NCBI GenBank assembly: GCA_031292575.1
Contig: JARLGX010000003.1
Location: forward strand, 178,578 to 242,577
DNA: 64,000 bases
Reading direction: 5' to 3'
Source of the DNA: Paludibacter sp.
Lineage (GTDB): Bacteria > Bacteroidota > Bacteroidia > Bacteroidales > Paludibacteraceae
Shown here: piece after piece, positions 16,937 to 25,756 of the stretch
Position numbering within the stretch: position 1 is the stretch's first letter
How the letters are laid out: each line of letters begins with the position of its first letter
Notes under the pieces: generated by a model
What the model was told of the DNA's origin: nothing
Database searches by the model: none
What the model saw: only the letters and a program-made list of their open reading frames with translations
Made by a program: the position numbers and the translations under genes

Positions 16937-18364
16937 ATGAAAAAAGTTAAAAAAAGAAATGTATTAGTGATGTTACTACTTTTAGGATTTTTTGCTTCTG
17001 CGCAAAAGGTAACAATTTACACTACTGCTAAAAATACTCAACTTAAATTGACAAAATGTCAAGTAGATACTTTTAGTAAATCAACTCAACAATTTGAAAA
17101 TCAGTCATATATATTTATTAATTCTCATAAGAAATTCCAAACTTTATTAGGTATTGGAGGTGCTTTGACTGATGCCTCTGCCGAAACATTTTTCAAGATG
17201 CCTGTTTCTAAACAGAATGAATTATTAAAATCGTATTACAATCCAGTGGATGGAATAGGGTATACTTTGGCCAGAACTTCGATAAATAGTTGTGATTTTT
17301 CGAGCGATAGTTATACTTATATCAAGGATAATGATTTGACTCTGAAATCTTTTGATATTAGTCATGATTTAAAATATCGGGTTCCATTAATCAAAAAGGC
17401 AATTAATGAAGCTGGTGGAAAATTAGTATTGTTTGTTAGCCCATGGAGTCCTCCGGCTTGGATGAAAAGTAACAATGATATGCTACATGGTGGAAAATTA
17501 TTGCCGAAATATGATCAAATCTGGGCTAATTATTATGTCAAATTCATTCAGGCTTATCAAAATATAGGCATTCCAATTTGGGGTCTAACGGTGCAAAACG
17601 AACCACTGGCCAAACAAACTTGGGAATCATGTATTTTCACTGCAAAAGACGAAAAAAACTTTGTAAAAAATTTTTTAGGTCCAACTTTAAAAAAAGCTGG
17701 AATGAGTGATAAAAAAATCATTGTTTGGGATCATAACCGGGATTTAATGTTTCAGCAGGCAAGCGATATTTACAGCGATAAAGAAGCCGCAAAATACATT
17801 TGGGGTGAGGGTTTCCATTGGTACGAGAACTGGAGTGGAGGAACACAGCAATACGTTAATGTACAAAGGGTTAATGAAGCATTTCCGGATAAAAACCTAA
17901 TGTTTACTGAAGGATGTATTGGAAACTTTGATTATAACAAAATTAACGATTGGAGTCATGGAGAACAATACGGCGAATCAATGATTAATGATTTTAATAA
18001 TGGAACCGTGGGATGGACTGATTGGAATATATTACTCGACGAACAAGGCGGACCTAATCATGTACAAAATTTCTGTTTTGCACCTGTACATTATAATACC
18101 AAAACAGATGAATTGATTTATGATAGTGAATTTTACTATATTGGACAATTTTCAAAATTTATAAAACCGGGAGCAAGAAGAATTTCAGTAGCATCGAGCA
18201 AAAGTTATTTACTTACTACAGCTTTTCAAAATATTGATGGAAAGATTGCAGTTGTTGTAATGAATCAGAAAGATATGGAAGAAACCTTTTATGTTTGGAT
18301 GGATGGTAATTCTGTCAAGTCGACAGTACCGGGAAGGTCAATCTCTACCTTTGTGATTGAATAA
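16937..18364 (+). CDS. Glycoside hydrolase family 30 enzyme, second paralogue
   Basis: 475 residues from ATG 16937; the frame is open from TTG 16889, but the signal peptide (MKKVKKRNVLVMLLLLG to ASAQK) starts at the ATG. It lacks the N-terminal sandwich and the lipobox of its neighbour, so it is probably periplasmic or secreted. The GH30 motifs are GIGGALTDASAETF, WSPPAWMKSNND, acid/base Glu222 in VQNEPLAKQTW and nucleophile Glu325 in MFTEGCIG. A surface and a periplasmic GH30 in one operon suggests stepwise attack on the same linkage before and after import. This is the last gene of the PUL. Confidence 0.92.
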   Translation: MKKVKKRNVLVMLLLLGFFASAQKVTIYTTAKNTQLKLTKCQVDTFSKSTQQFENQSYIFINSHKKFQTLLGIGGALTDASAETFFKMPVSKQNELLKSYYNPVDGIGYTLARTSINSCDFSSDSYTYIKDNDLTLKSFDISHDLKYRVPLIKKAINEAGGKLVLFVSPWSPPAWMKSNNDMLHGGKLLPKYDQIWANYYVKFIQAYQNIGIPIWGLTVQNEPLAKQTWESCIFTAKDEKNFVKNFLGPTLKKAGMSDKKIIVWDHNRDLMFQQASDIYSDKEAAKYIWGEGFHWYENWSGGTQQYVNVQRVNEAFPDKNLMFTEGCIGNFDYNKINDWSHGEQYGESMINDFNNGTVGWTDWNILLDEQGGPNHVQNFCFAPVHYNTKTDELIYDSEFYYIGQFSKFIKPGARRISVASSKSYLLTTAFQNIDGKIAVVVMNQKDMEETFYVWMDGNSVKSTVPGRSISTFVIE

Positions 18365-18409
18365 ATAATTGGTTGGTTGGTTGTTTTTTAGGCGTTAGTT
18401 TTTCAAAAG

Positions 18410-18437
18410 AAAGGGAGGTATATCAATACCTCCCTTT
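18410..18437. terminator. Hairpin between the convergent GH30 and rarA genes
   Basis: A 12-base stem (aaagggaggtat, 18410-18421, with atacctcccttt, 18426-18437) and a four-base loop, overlapping the last codons of rarA. T-runs are weak on both sides, so termination efficiency is uncertain. Position between two converging genes supports a shared terminator. Confidence 0.55.
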
Positions 18438-19694
18438 CCATAATGTCCGTAACCAGTCTCCTGACTTACTTTCTGCCGGATTATTCTGTACTTTCCAAAT
18501 ACGCTCATTCGTAAGTTCGTCGGGAAGAAATTGTTGTTCTACAAAATGATTCGGAAAATCATGGGAGTATTTATAGTTTTTACCGTAATTCAAGTCTTTC
18601 ATCAATTTTGTGGGTGAATTTCGTAGATGAAGTGGCACGGGTAAGTTTCCTGTACGTTCAACTAAAGCCAGTGCATCATCAATGGCTAAATAAGCTGAAT
18701 TACTTTTGGGCGATGAAGCAAGATAAACTGTAGTCTCCGAGAGAATAATACGTCCTTCGGGCCAACCAATTTTTTGCAACGCATCAAAACAAGCATTTGC
18801 CAGCAACAGAGCATTTGGATTGGCAAGTCCAATATCTTCGGCTGCCGAAATTACAAGTCTCCGTGCAATGAACTTGGGATCTTCCCCACCAGCTACCATG
18901 CGTGCCAACCAGTAAACGGCAGCATCGGGATCGCTACCACGGATTGATTTAATGAATGCGGATATAATATCGTAATGCATTTCGCCATCCTTGTCATACG
19001 CCATGGGGTTTTGTTGCAAACGTTCGGTAACTACTTCGTTAGTGAAATGTATGGTTTCTTCGCTCTCGGCAGCAGCTACGACCAGCTCCAGAATGTTTAG
19101 CAATTTACGGGCATCACCGCCCGAAAAACGCAACAATGATTCTGTTTCGTCTAATATGATTTCTCTATGTTTTAGCTCTGAATCAGTAGTTATTGCCCTG
19201 TGAGCCAATTCAAGCAAATCTTCATCCTGTAGTGGTCTCAATACATACACCTGACAGCGCGAAAGCAGTGGCGTGATAACTTCAAACGAAGGATTTTCGG
19301 TAGTGGCACCTATAAGTGTGACCGTTCCATTTTCAACAGCACCAAGCAACGAATCTTGTTGCGATTTGCTGAAACGATGAATTTCATCGATAAACAAAAT
19401 AGGATTTCCATTTTGAGTGAAGAAGCGGTTAGCTTTGGCTTTTTCTATTACTTCCCGCACATCTTTTACGCCAGAAGTGACTGCGCTAAGCGTATAAAAT
19501 GGTCGATCAAGTTTATTAGCAATAATTTTAGCCAAGGTAGTTTTGCCCACTCCCGGAGGGCCCCAAAGGATAAACGATGCAATCCTACCGGATTCAATCA
19601 TTTGGCGCAGAATGGCTTTTTCACCGACCAAATGTTTTTGTCCGATATAATCATCAAGGGTTTGTGGGCGGAGTCTTTCAGCTAAAGGAGGCAT
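18423..19694 (-). CDS. rarA: Replication-associated recombination protein A (AAA+ ATPase)
   Basis: RarA/MgsA is a clamp-loader-like AAA+ ATPase that acts at stalled replication forks. 423 residues, normal length. Walker A is GPPGVGKTT (45-53) and Walker B is LFIDEIHRF (100-108). Downstream come the sensor segment GATTENPSFEV and the C-terminal tetramerisation domain (ISAFIKSIRGSDPDAA and following). The gene is 13 bases downstream of the homocysteine methyltransferase gene on the same strand, so the two are probably co-transcribed, although their functions are unrelated. Confidence 0.97.
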   Translation of the reverse strand: MPPLAERLRPQTLDDYIGQKHLVGEKAILRQMIESGRIASFILWGPPGVGKTTLAKIIANKLDRPFYTLSAVTSGVKDVREVIEKAKANRFFTQNGNPILFIDEIHRFSKSQQDSLLGAVENGTVTLIGATTENPSFEVITPLLSRCQVYVLRPLQDEDLLELAHRAITTDSELKHREIILDETESLLRFSGGDARKLLNILELVVAAAESEETIHFTNEVVTERLQQNPMAYDKDGEMHYDIISAFIKSIRGSDPDAAVYWLARMVAGGEDPKFIARRLVISAAEDIGLANPNALLLANACFDALQKIGWPEGRIILSETTVYLASSPKSNSAYLAIDDALALVERTGNLPVPLHLRNSPTKLMKDLNYGKNYKYSHDFPNHFVEQQFLPDELTNERIWKVQNNPAESKSGDWLRTLWKGRY

Positions 19695-19707
19695 AGATTA
19701 CAATAAT

Positions 19708-20589
19708 TTATTTCAATACTTCAACCAATTTATGAATATGTTCCGGCGTGGTACCACAGCATCCACCAATAATATTGGCACCGGCTTTAGCCAGTCGTGG
19801 GGCAAAAGAAGCCATTATTTCGGGTGATTCAGGAAAAACAGTACAAACGCCCTGAAGTATAGGTAATCCTGCATTGGCATGAATCAGTACCGGAATATCT
19901 TTATCTACTAAACGTATTTCTTCCGTTATGCTAATCATCCCCTCTATGCCATTACTACAATTGGCACCAACAATATGAGCTCCGGCAGTCTTTAGTTCTG
20001 TAACCATCTCTGTAGGGGAAACACCCATCATGGTGCGATACTCCCCTGTTACAAGGTGGTCGAAAGTCATGGTACAAATTACTTCACAAGGTGTATTCTC
20101 ACGTGCGGCCCGAACTGCAATCGTGGCTTCATCAATGGCAGTCATTGTCTCTATCACCAAAGCATCTGCCCCACCTTCATAGAGTGCGATAGCTTGTTCT
20201 TTAAACGCATCATAAAGTTCTTCTTCGGTAATGTCACCCATTATAAGCATTTTTCCTGTCGGACCGATTGAACCTAAAACATATTTATCATCTCCAGCAG
20301 CCTGTCGTGATATCTCAGCAGCTTTACGATTTATTTCATAAACCTGATTTTCCAATCCGAAACCTTCCAGTTTAAAACGGTTTCCTCCAAAACTATTTGT
20401 TTCAATGGTGTCAGCTCCTGCATCAATATATCCCTGAGCAATATCGAGCACTGCCTCGGGATGATTTATGTTCCAAAGTTCAGGGCACTCACCAACCTGC
20501 AGTCCTTTAGCTTGTAAAAAAGTTCCCCAAGCTCCGTCGGAGACTAATGTTCGTCCCTCAGAAATAAGTTGTAGTAATGTTGATTTCAT
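19708..20589 (-). CDS. Homocysteine S-methyltransferase domain protein (single domain)
   Basis: 293 residues forming only the zinc-dependent homocysteine-binding barrel found at the N-terminus of MetH and in BHMT/MmuM. The zinc ligands are Cys211 (GANCSNG) and Cys277-Cys278 (GGCCGTTPEH). The N-terminus SDGAWGTFLQ and ETNSFGGNRF are typical. No cobalamin or folate domain follows, so the methyl donor (S-methylmethionine, betaine, or a methylated corrinoid from a partner) is unknown. I see no SAM riboswitch upstream. Confidence 0.9.
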   Translation of the reverse strand: MKSTLLQLISEGRTLVSDGAWGTFLQAKGLQVGECPELWNINHPEAVLDIAQGYIDAGADTIETNSFGGNRFKLEGFGLENQVYEINRKAAEISRQAAGDDKYVLGSIGPTGKMLIMGDITEEELYDAFKEQAIALYEGGADALVIETMTAIDEATIAVRAARENTPCEVICTMTFDHLVTGEYRTMMGVSPTEMVTELKTAGAHIVGANCSNGIEGMISITEEIRLVDKDIPVLIHANAGLPILQGVCTVFPESPEIMASFAPRLAKAGANIIGGCCGTTPEHIHKLVEVLK

Positions 20590-20696
20590 TGTTTTGATAA
20601 AAATTTAAATATATAAAATAAATGGACTGAAAAGTCAAGTCTAAATCTATTATTTTTAGTTAGCACAAATGTATATCAATTTCCACATAAAACAAA

Positions 20697-20731
20697 AATC
20701 CTCGTTCTCTGTTTGCAAAGGAACGAGGATT
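20697..20731 (-). terminator. Terminator of the rubredoxin-like gene
   Basis: An 11-base stem (aatcctcgttc, 20697-20707, with gaacgaggatt, 20721-20731) and a 13-base loop. Read on the minus strand, it is followed by a T-rich stretch (complement of 20684-20696). Confidence 0.8.
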
Positions 20732-20749
20732 ATTGAATTTAGTTATTAC

Positions 20750-21430
20750 TTATTCAGCACTTTCAGAGTTTTCATCTTTTTTCCCAGAAACTATTTTTGT
20801 CTGTTTTCCATCCGTTTCAGCTTTCACTACTTTGGCCTTAGGTGCATACTTGGTAGCTTTTTTCTTCCTGCGCACATAAGTTCCTGGCAAAATGACATCA
20901 ATAAGATGTTTGCCCAGAAGACCTAGTTTTACGGCACAACCCAATGATGCAAAGCTAATTACTATGGTTAGCCATGTATAAATATTTGGTGTAAATAGAA
21001 TTAGTTGAGTAAACGTAAGAATCAAAATAGCTATACCATAAATTATTTTCGCTTTTAGTAATGGTGTTCTAAGTGTTTTAAAACGGGTTATTCCATCAAC
21101 AATTCCTGAAATAAAAGAAAGTATTAAAGATATTGGCAACGCCCAAACTGAAAAAGTTATAACCGAATGAACTATAGATTCCTGAAAATTTGGAAAAATA
21201 AGATTGAAAATAATAAGTATAGGTGTAAGAGCCACAAAAGTTTGGGAAAGATGTATAGCAATAGGGTGTATATCTAAACTTAGGAGCAAAAGGCGATTGG
21301 CCGAAACACGTTCGCGATAAGGCTCAAACACATTTCGGGGCAATCCGCACGCAGGACAAACATCGCCTAAATCGCTTGCTTTCATAACATATCCGCAAGG
21401 TCTACAACGGACTAATTCTTCGTCTATCAT
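20750..21430 (-). CDS. Membrane protein with N-terminal rubredoxin-like zinc/iron site and DUF2231-like helices
   Basis: 226 residues from the ATG at 21430 (the frame is open further upstream, but the preceding residues look non-coding). The first 40 residues hold two CxxC pairs (CRPCGYVM and CPACGLPRNVFEPY) as in rubredoxins. Four or five hydrophobic helices follow (about 50-180), beginning with HPIAIHLSQTF, which resembles DUF2231 membrane domains. The C-terminal 40 residues are Lys-rich and probably cytoplasmic. Electron transfer at the membrane is plausible, but the partner is unknown. It has its own promoter candidate and terminator. Confidence 0.7.
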   Translation of the reverse strand: MIDEELVRCRPCGYVMKASDLGDVCPACGLPRNVFEPYRERVSANRLLLLSLDIHPIAIHLSQTFVALTPILIIFNLIFPNFQESIVHSVITFSVWALPISLILSFISGIVDGITRFKTLRTPLLKAKIIYGIAILILTFTQLILFTPNIYTWLTIVISFASLGCAVKLGLLGKHLIDVILPGTYVRRKKKATKYAPKAKVVKAETDGKQTKIVSGKKDENSESAE

Positions 21431-21463
21431 AATTGGTATAATTTTAATTTTAAATTGATGCCA

Positions 21464-21494
21464 CAAAGATAAAAACTTATTAATTATATACAAT
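21464..21494 (-). promoter_or_regulatory. Bacteroidota-type promoter for the rubredoxin-like gene
   Basis: On the minus strand, TATCTTTG (complement of 21464-21471) is preceded after 19 bases by ATTG (complement of 21491-21494), a one-mismatch match to the TTTG -33 element. It lies about 35 bases before the start codon. Confidence 0.5.
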
Positions 21495-21499
21495 GAAAA

Positions 21500-22141
21500 T
21501 TATGAATTATGAATCGAATAATACCTACACCATTCTTTCAGTCCACATTCTTCACATTTCGGCTTTCTCGCCAAACAAACATAGCGGCCATGTAGGATGA
21601 GCCAATGGTGAGCTTTGGGGATAAGTTCGGGCGAGATATGTTTTACTAATTCAAGTTCAGTTTGAAGTGGATTTTTTGATTCTGTTGTTAAACCCAGGCG
21701 TTCGGAAATCCGAAAAACATGAGTGTCCACCGCCATAGCGGGTTTATTGAACACAACTGAAGCAATTACGTTTGCGGTTTTGCGTCCTACGCCGGGCAAA
21801 GTTTGCAGTTGCTCTATATTGTCAGGAACTATTCCTCCAAAATCTGAAACTAATTTTTGTGCCATACCCACCAAATGTTTGGCTTTGTTGTTAGGGTAAG
21901 AAATTGAACGGATATAGTCAAAAATAACTTCAGGACTGGTTACGGCCATTACTTCGGGAGTTGGAAAATCGGCCAATAAACGGGGTGTGGTCATATTCAC
22001 CCGCTTGTCGGTACATTGAGCTGAAAGAATAACTGCTACGAGCAATTGAAACGGGTTTTCGTAATGTAATTCTGTTTCTGCAACCGGAACATTTTCAGAA
22101 AACCACGCAATAATATGTTCATATCGTTGTTTTGTAGTCAT
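21500..22141 (-). CDS. nth: Endonuclease III, base-excision repair glycosylase/AP lyase
   Basis: Removes oxidised pyrimidines and cleaves abasic sites. 213 residues. The helix-hairpin-helix LPGVGRKTAN carries catalytic Lys121, and catalytic Asp139 lies in AVDTHVFRIS. The C-terminal [4Fe-4S] cluster ligands are Cys189, Cys196, Cys199 and Cys205, spaced 6-2-5 exactly as expected. The upstream 250 bases (22142-22391) separate it from the divergent ftsK gene. Confidence 0.97.
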   Translation of the reverse strand: MTTKQRYEHIIAWFSENVPVAETELHYENPFQLLVAVILSAQCTDKRVNMTTPRLLADFPTPEVMAVTSPEVIFDYIRSISYPNNKAKHLVGMAQKLVSDFGGIVPDNIEQLQTLPGVGRKTANVIASVVFNKPAMAVDTHVFRISERLGLTTESKNPLQTELELVKHISPELIPKAHHWLILHGRYVCLARKPKCEECGLKEWCRYYSIHNS

Positions 22142-22283
22142 ATTTATTGTTTATAAAGTTGAAAAGCTTTTACGAAGGCTGAATTGAAAGCATGTCATAA
22201 AGCAACTTTAGTTGTTTACTTTTTGGGGAGTTATTTTTCTGCAAATTTATAGGAAAAGATGTAATAAGCGAGTTCATTTTTAT

Positions 22284-22291
22284 TATTTTTG
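22284..22291 (+). promoter_or_regulatory. Possible -7 element upstream of ftsK
   Basis: TATTTTTG matches TAnnTTTG about 100 bases before the ftsK ATG, but no TTTG lies at the expected -33 spacing. The rest of the 22142-22391 gap shows nothing I can assign. Confidence 0.3.
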
Positions 22292-22391
22292 CAAATTAAA
22301 TTTAGTATTTGATTAATATAACTGAAATACAACGTTTCCAGAAACCTATCTAATTTTGAATAGTGAATTCTTAATTATGAATTAAATAAAC

Positions 22392-24860
22392 ATGGCACCT
22401 AAGAAACCAATAAAAAATACTTCCAAACCTGAACCAAAACAGGAGCCGAAGAAACAAAATCAATCAGGAAAATCGAATGAACTCGTTTCGGGTCATAAAA
22501 TTAAATCTTTTTTTACCGATGAAAGAACACGTTTCGTACTCGGTATTGCTGTTTTATTAGGGGTTGTATTCCTTCTAATTTCATTTGTATCCTATTTCTT
22601 TTTCGCTTATGCCGATCAAAGTAAAATGGATCTTTCGTGGCACGAATTGCAACAAATGCGATCTGACATACAAAACTGGGGATCAGTTTTAGGAGCAATT
22701 CTATCTGATGATCTTATAAGACACGGTTTTGGAATTGCCTCTTTTGCTCTTATTTATTTTGGATTAGTTGTTGGCTTACGACTATTAAAAGTTCGGATTG
22801 CTTCTGTTTGGAAGGCATTTTTTCACACCAGTTTTTGGCTAATTTGGTTATCGGTAACACTTGGTTATGTATTAATCCCATTTTATAATAATTATACTTT
22901 CTCGTTTTCGCCCGGAGGCGAACAAGGCGATGAGGCAAGTAAATGGCTCATTTCGTACGTTGGTTTTCCCGGAACTTTGATGATTTTGATTGGCTCATTT
23001 TTGATTTATGCTATCGTTTCCTCTAAAGCTACAATTCCATTCATAAAACGATTGTTCACGCACAAACCACAAAAGCCCAAAAACATTGAACCTGAATTAG
23101 AGTTTATTGAGGACGTTAAAACGGATGAAGCAACTGTTGCCGTAGGAACAGAAATAATCCCAGAAGACTGGATAGTAAAAGGAAATCAAAACGATGAGGA
23201 GTTGATACTTGAAACGAACGAAGTTGAAGATGTTCCTTTTGAAATAGAACAGCCAAAAATAAATGAAGAAAATAAAGCTGTTGATGCTGAAGATTCCGGT
23301 TTGACCGACAATGATAACGAAGATCCGATTTACAATGTCTCTAAATTAGGGAAATACGACCCTACACTTGATTTATCGCACTATAACCCACCAACGCTGG
23401 ATTTGCTGAAAGTCTATGGAACCGACAATGATACGCAGATTGACATGGTGGAGCAAAATGCAAATAAAAACCGTATTATTACAACTTTGCAAAATTATGG
23501 CATCGAAATTGAAACGATAAAAGCAACTGTAGGTCCAACCATTACACTTTACGAAATTGTACCCAAAGCAGGTGTTCGCATTTCCAAGATCAGGAATTTG
23601 GAATATGATATCATGCTTAGTTTGGCAGCAACCGGCATTCGCATTATTGCACCAATTCCTGGCAAAGGAACCATTGGCATAGAAGTTCCAAACTCCGATC
23701 CGCAAGTGGTTTCTATGCATTCAATCATAGCTTCCAAAAAATTTCAGGAATCAAAATTTGAACTTCCGGTGGCTTTTGGTCGCACCATTACCAACGAAAT
23801 TTTTATGGTGGATTTAGCTAAAATGCCTCACTTACTTGTTGCCGGAGCAACTGGGCAGGGTAAATCGGTTGGGTTGAATGCTATTATCACTTCGCTTCTT
23901 TATAAAAAGCATCCATCGCAATTAAAGCTTGTACTTGTTGACCCTAAAAAAGTGGAATTCAACATTTACGGCGATATTGAAAAACATTTTTTGGCTAAAC
24001 TGCCCGATGGTGATGATGCCATTATTACCGATACCAGCAAAGTGGTAGAAACATTGAATTCGCTTTGCAAAGAAATGGACGATCGATACGATTTGCTTAA
24101 AAAAGCGCATGTTCGAAACATTAAAGAATACAATGAAAAATTCGTAATCCGTCATTTAAATCCGGAAAAAGGACACCGCTTTTTACCTTATATTGTGGTG
24201 ATAGTAGATGAGTTTGGCGACCTGATAATGACTGCCGGAAAAGAAGTAGAAATGCCGATTGCGCGTATTGCACAGTTGGCTCGCGCAGTGGGAATTCATA
24301 TGATCATTGCCACGCAGCGTCCGTCGGTAAACATTATAACCGGCGTAATTAAAGCCAACTTCCCTGCCAGGGTGGCATTCCGTGTTTCGTCCATGATTGA
24401 TTCGCGCACCATTCTTGATTCACCGGGTGCGAATCAGTTGGTTGGTCGTGGTGATATGCTTTTCTCACAAGGAAATGATTTGATACGTGTGCAGTGCGCT
24501 TTTGTGGATACGCCAGAAGTTGAAAATATTGTGCATCATATCAGTAATCAGCAAGCATATCCGACTGCTTTCTATTTGCCTGAATACATCGGTGCCGAAG
24601 GTGAAGGCATTGATGCCAGCTCGGTGGATATGAGCAAACGTGATCCGCTTTTCGAAGAAGCAGCCCGGCTGATTGTGGCTAACCAACAAGGTTCTACTTC
24701 GCTTATTCAACGGAAATTCTCTATCGGGTATAATCGGGCAGGACGTATTGTCGATCAACTGGAAGTCGTTGGCATTATCGGACCTTTCGAAGGTAGCAAA
24801 GCCCGTCAGGTATTGGTTATGGATAGCTACCAGTTGGAACAAATTTTGAAACACCTTTAA
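22392..24860 (+). CDS. ftsK: DNA translocase FtsK/SpoIIIE
   Basis: Pumps chromosome ends across the division septum and activates XerCD recombination. 822 residues: a basic N-terminus, four membrane helices (about 45-215), an acidic linker (about 230-320), then the RecA-like motor. Walker A is GATGQGKS (485-492) and Walker B is VVIVDEFGDL. ATQRPSVNIITGVIKANFPAR is characteristic in part, and the C-terminal gamma winged helix (about 750-822) begins DPLFEEAARLIV. Downstream are a LolA-like gene and trxB on the same strand, an order I recall from other Bacteroidales. Confidence 0.96.
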   Translation: MAPKKPIKNTSKPEPKQEPKKQNQSGKSNELVSGHKIKSFFTDERTRFVLGIAVLLGVVFLLISFVSYFFFAYADQSKMDLSWHELQQMRSDIQNWGSVLGAILSDDLIRHGFGIASFALIYFGLVVGLRLLKVRIASVWKAFFHTSFWLIWLSVTLGYVLIPFYNNYTFSFSPGGEQGDEASKWLISYVGFPGTLMILIGSFLIYAIVSSKATIPFIKRLFTHKPQKPKNIEPELEFIEDVKTDEATVAVGTEIIPEDWIVKGNQNDEELILETNEVEDVPFEIEQPKINEENKAVDAEDSGLTDNDNEDPIYNVSKLGKYDPTLDLSHYNPPTLDLLKVYGTDNDTQIDMVEQNANKNRIITTLQNYGIEIETIKATVGPTITLYEIVPKAGVRISKIRNLEYDIMLSLAATGIRIIAPIPGKGTIGIEVPNSDPQVVSMHSIIASKKFQESKFELPVAFGRTITNEIFMVDLAKMPHLLVAGATGQGKSVGLNAIITSLLYKKHPSQLKLVLVDPKKVEFNIYGDIEKHFLAKLPDGDDAIITDTSKVVETLNSLCKEMDDRYDLLKKAHVRNIKEYNEKFVIRHLNPEKGHRFLPYIVVIVDEFGDLIMTAGKEVEMPIARIAQLARAVGIHMIIATQRPSVNIITGVIKANFPARVAFRVSSMIDSRTILDSPGANQLVGRGDMLFSQGNDLIRVQCAFVDTPEVENIVHHISNQQAYPTAFYLPEYIGAEGEGIDASSVDMSKRDPLFEEAARLIVANQQGSTSLIQRKFSIGYNRAGRIVDQLEVVGIIGPFEGSKARQVLVMDSYQLEQILKHL

Positions 24861-24911
24861 AACAGTCAAGAGTTAGGAGTTCAACAATTACTCAATTAAG
24901 CATTTATACCC

Positions 24912-24977
24912 ATTACACTTTACACATTTACACTTTACACATTTACACATTTACACATTTACCCTTTACACAAATAC
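24912..24977 (+). repeat. Short tandem repeat of TTTACAC/ATTTACAC type
   Basis: About eight near-identical 7-8-base units of TTTACAC with an optional extra base, ending seven bases before the ATG of the LolA-like gene. It occupies the place of its ribosome-binding region. Confidence 0.75.
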
Positions 24978-24983
24978 ACGATT

Positions 24984-25625
24984 ATGATTAAGAAAATAAT
25001 TTATATATTTACCGTATTACTTTTTTCATTTCAATTAAGTTCGGCTCAAAGTAATGCACAAGCAGAAAACATTCTTTCAAATTTGCTGAACACAGCTAAA
25101 AAAGAAGCTATTAGAACTAACTTTAAATTGATTGCCAGTGATAAGAGCAATCCGCAAGGAATGTCGTCGAGTGGGACATTCACACTTAAAGGAACTAAAT
25201 TTGTTCTCGATATGAGTGATATGAAAGCCTGGTTTGATGGTAAAACCCAATGGGCTTATGTTTCCCAAAGCAACGAAGTTTCTATTACAGAACCTTCCGA
25301 AAAAGAACTTTCCGAAACAAACCCGATGGCTATTTTATCGGGATATAAAACGAAATGTATTATCAGGTTTTCAACCAAAGTAAAGTCGGCACAAAATCAT
25401 TGCATCGAAATGATTCCAAAAGTAAAAAACAAGGACATCGTAAAGATCGATGTAGAAGTAAATAAAATCACCGGAAATCTTTATTCGATTAAACTGACAA
25501 ACAGAAATGGTAGTGTTTCAACCCTTATCCTGAGCAATTTTCAGAAGGGGATAAGAGTAGAAGATAATATCTTTGTTTTCAATAAAGCAAAATACAAAGG
25601 TGTTGTTATCAACGATTTGAGATAA
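24984..25625 (+). CDS. LolA-like outer-membrane lipoprotein chaperone (periplasmic)
   Basis: 213 residues with a signal peptide (MIKKIIYIFTVLLF to SSAQS) and no lipobox. The remainder fits the LolA/LppX half-barrel: ASGTFTLKG-like strand (SSGTFTLKGTKFVLD), then DMKAWFDGKTQWAYV, a pattern typical of LolA-like proteins. Its role would be to carry lipoproteins to the outer membrane. It sits between ftsK and trxB. Overall similarity to E. coli LolA is low, so lipoprotein transport is inferred from the family. Confidence 0.82.
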   Translation: MIKKIIYIFTVLLFSFQLSSAQSNAQAENILSNLLNTAKKEAIRTNFKLIASDKSNPQGMSSSGTFTLKGTKFVLDMSDMKAWFDGKTQWAYVSQSNEVSITEPSEKELSETNPMAILSGYKTKCIIRFSTKVKSAQNHCIEMIPKVKNKDIVKIDVEVNKITGNLYSIKLTNRNGSVSTLILSNFQKGIRVEDNIFVFNKAKYKGVVINDLR

Positions 25626-25756
25626 ATGTAACGCTTGAATCGGTCTATAGAATTTATGAATAACTGTATAGACTCTTGTTTGAAAAAGAACTAAAACATT
25701 TTGATTTCAATTTTGTTTGAAAGGTAGATTATCATCTAAAATAACGAAAAAAATAC

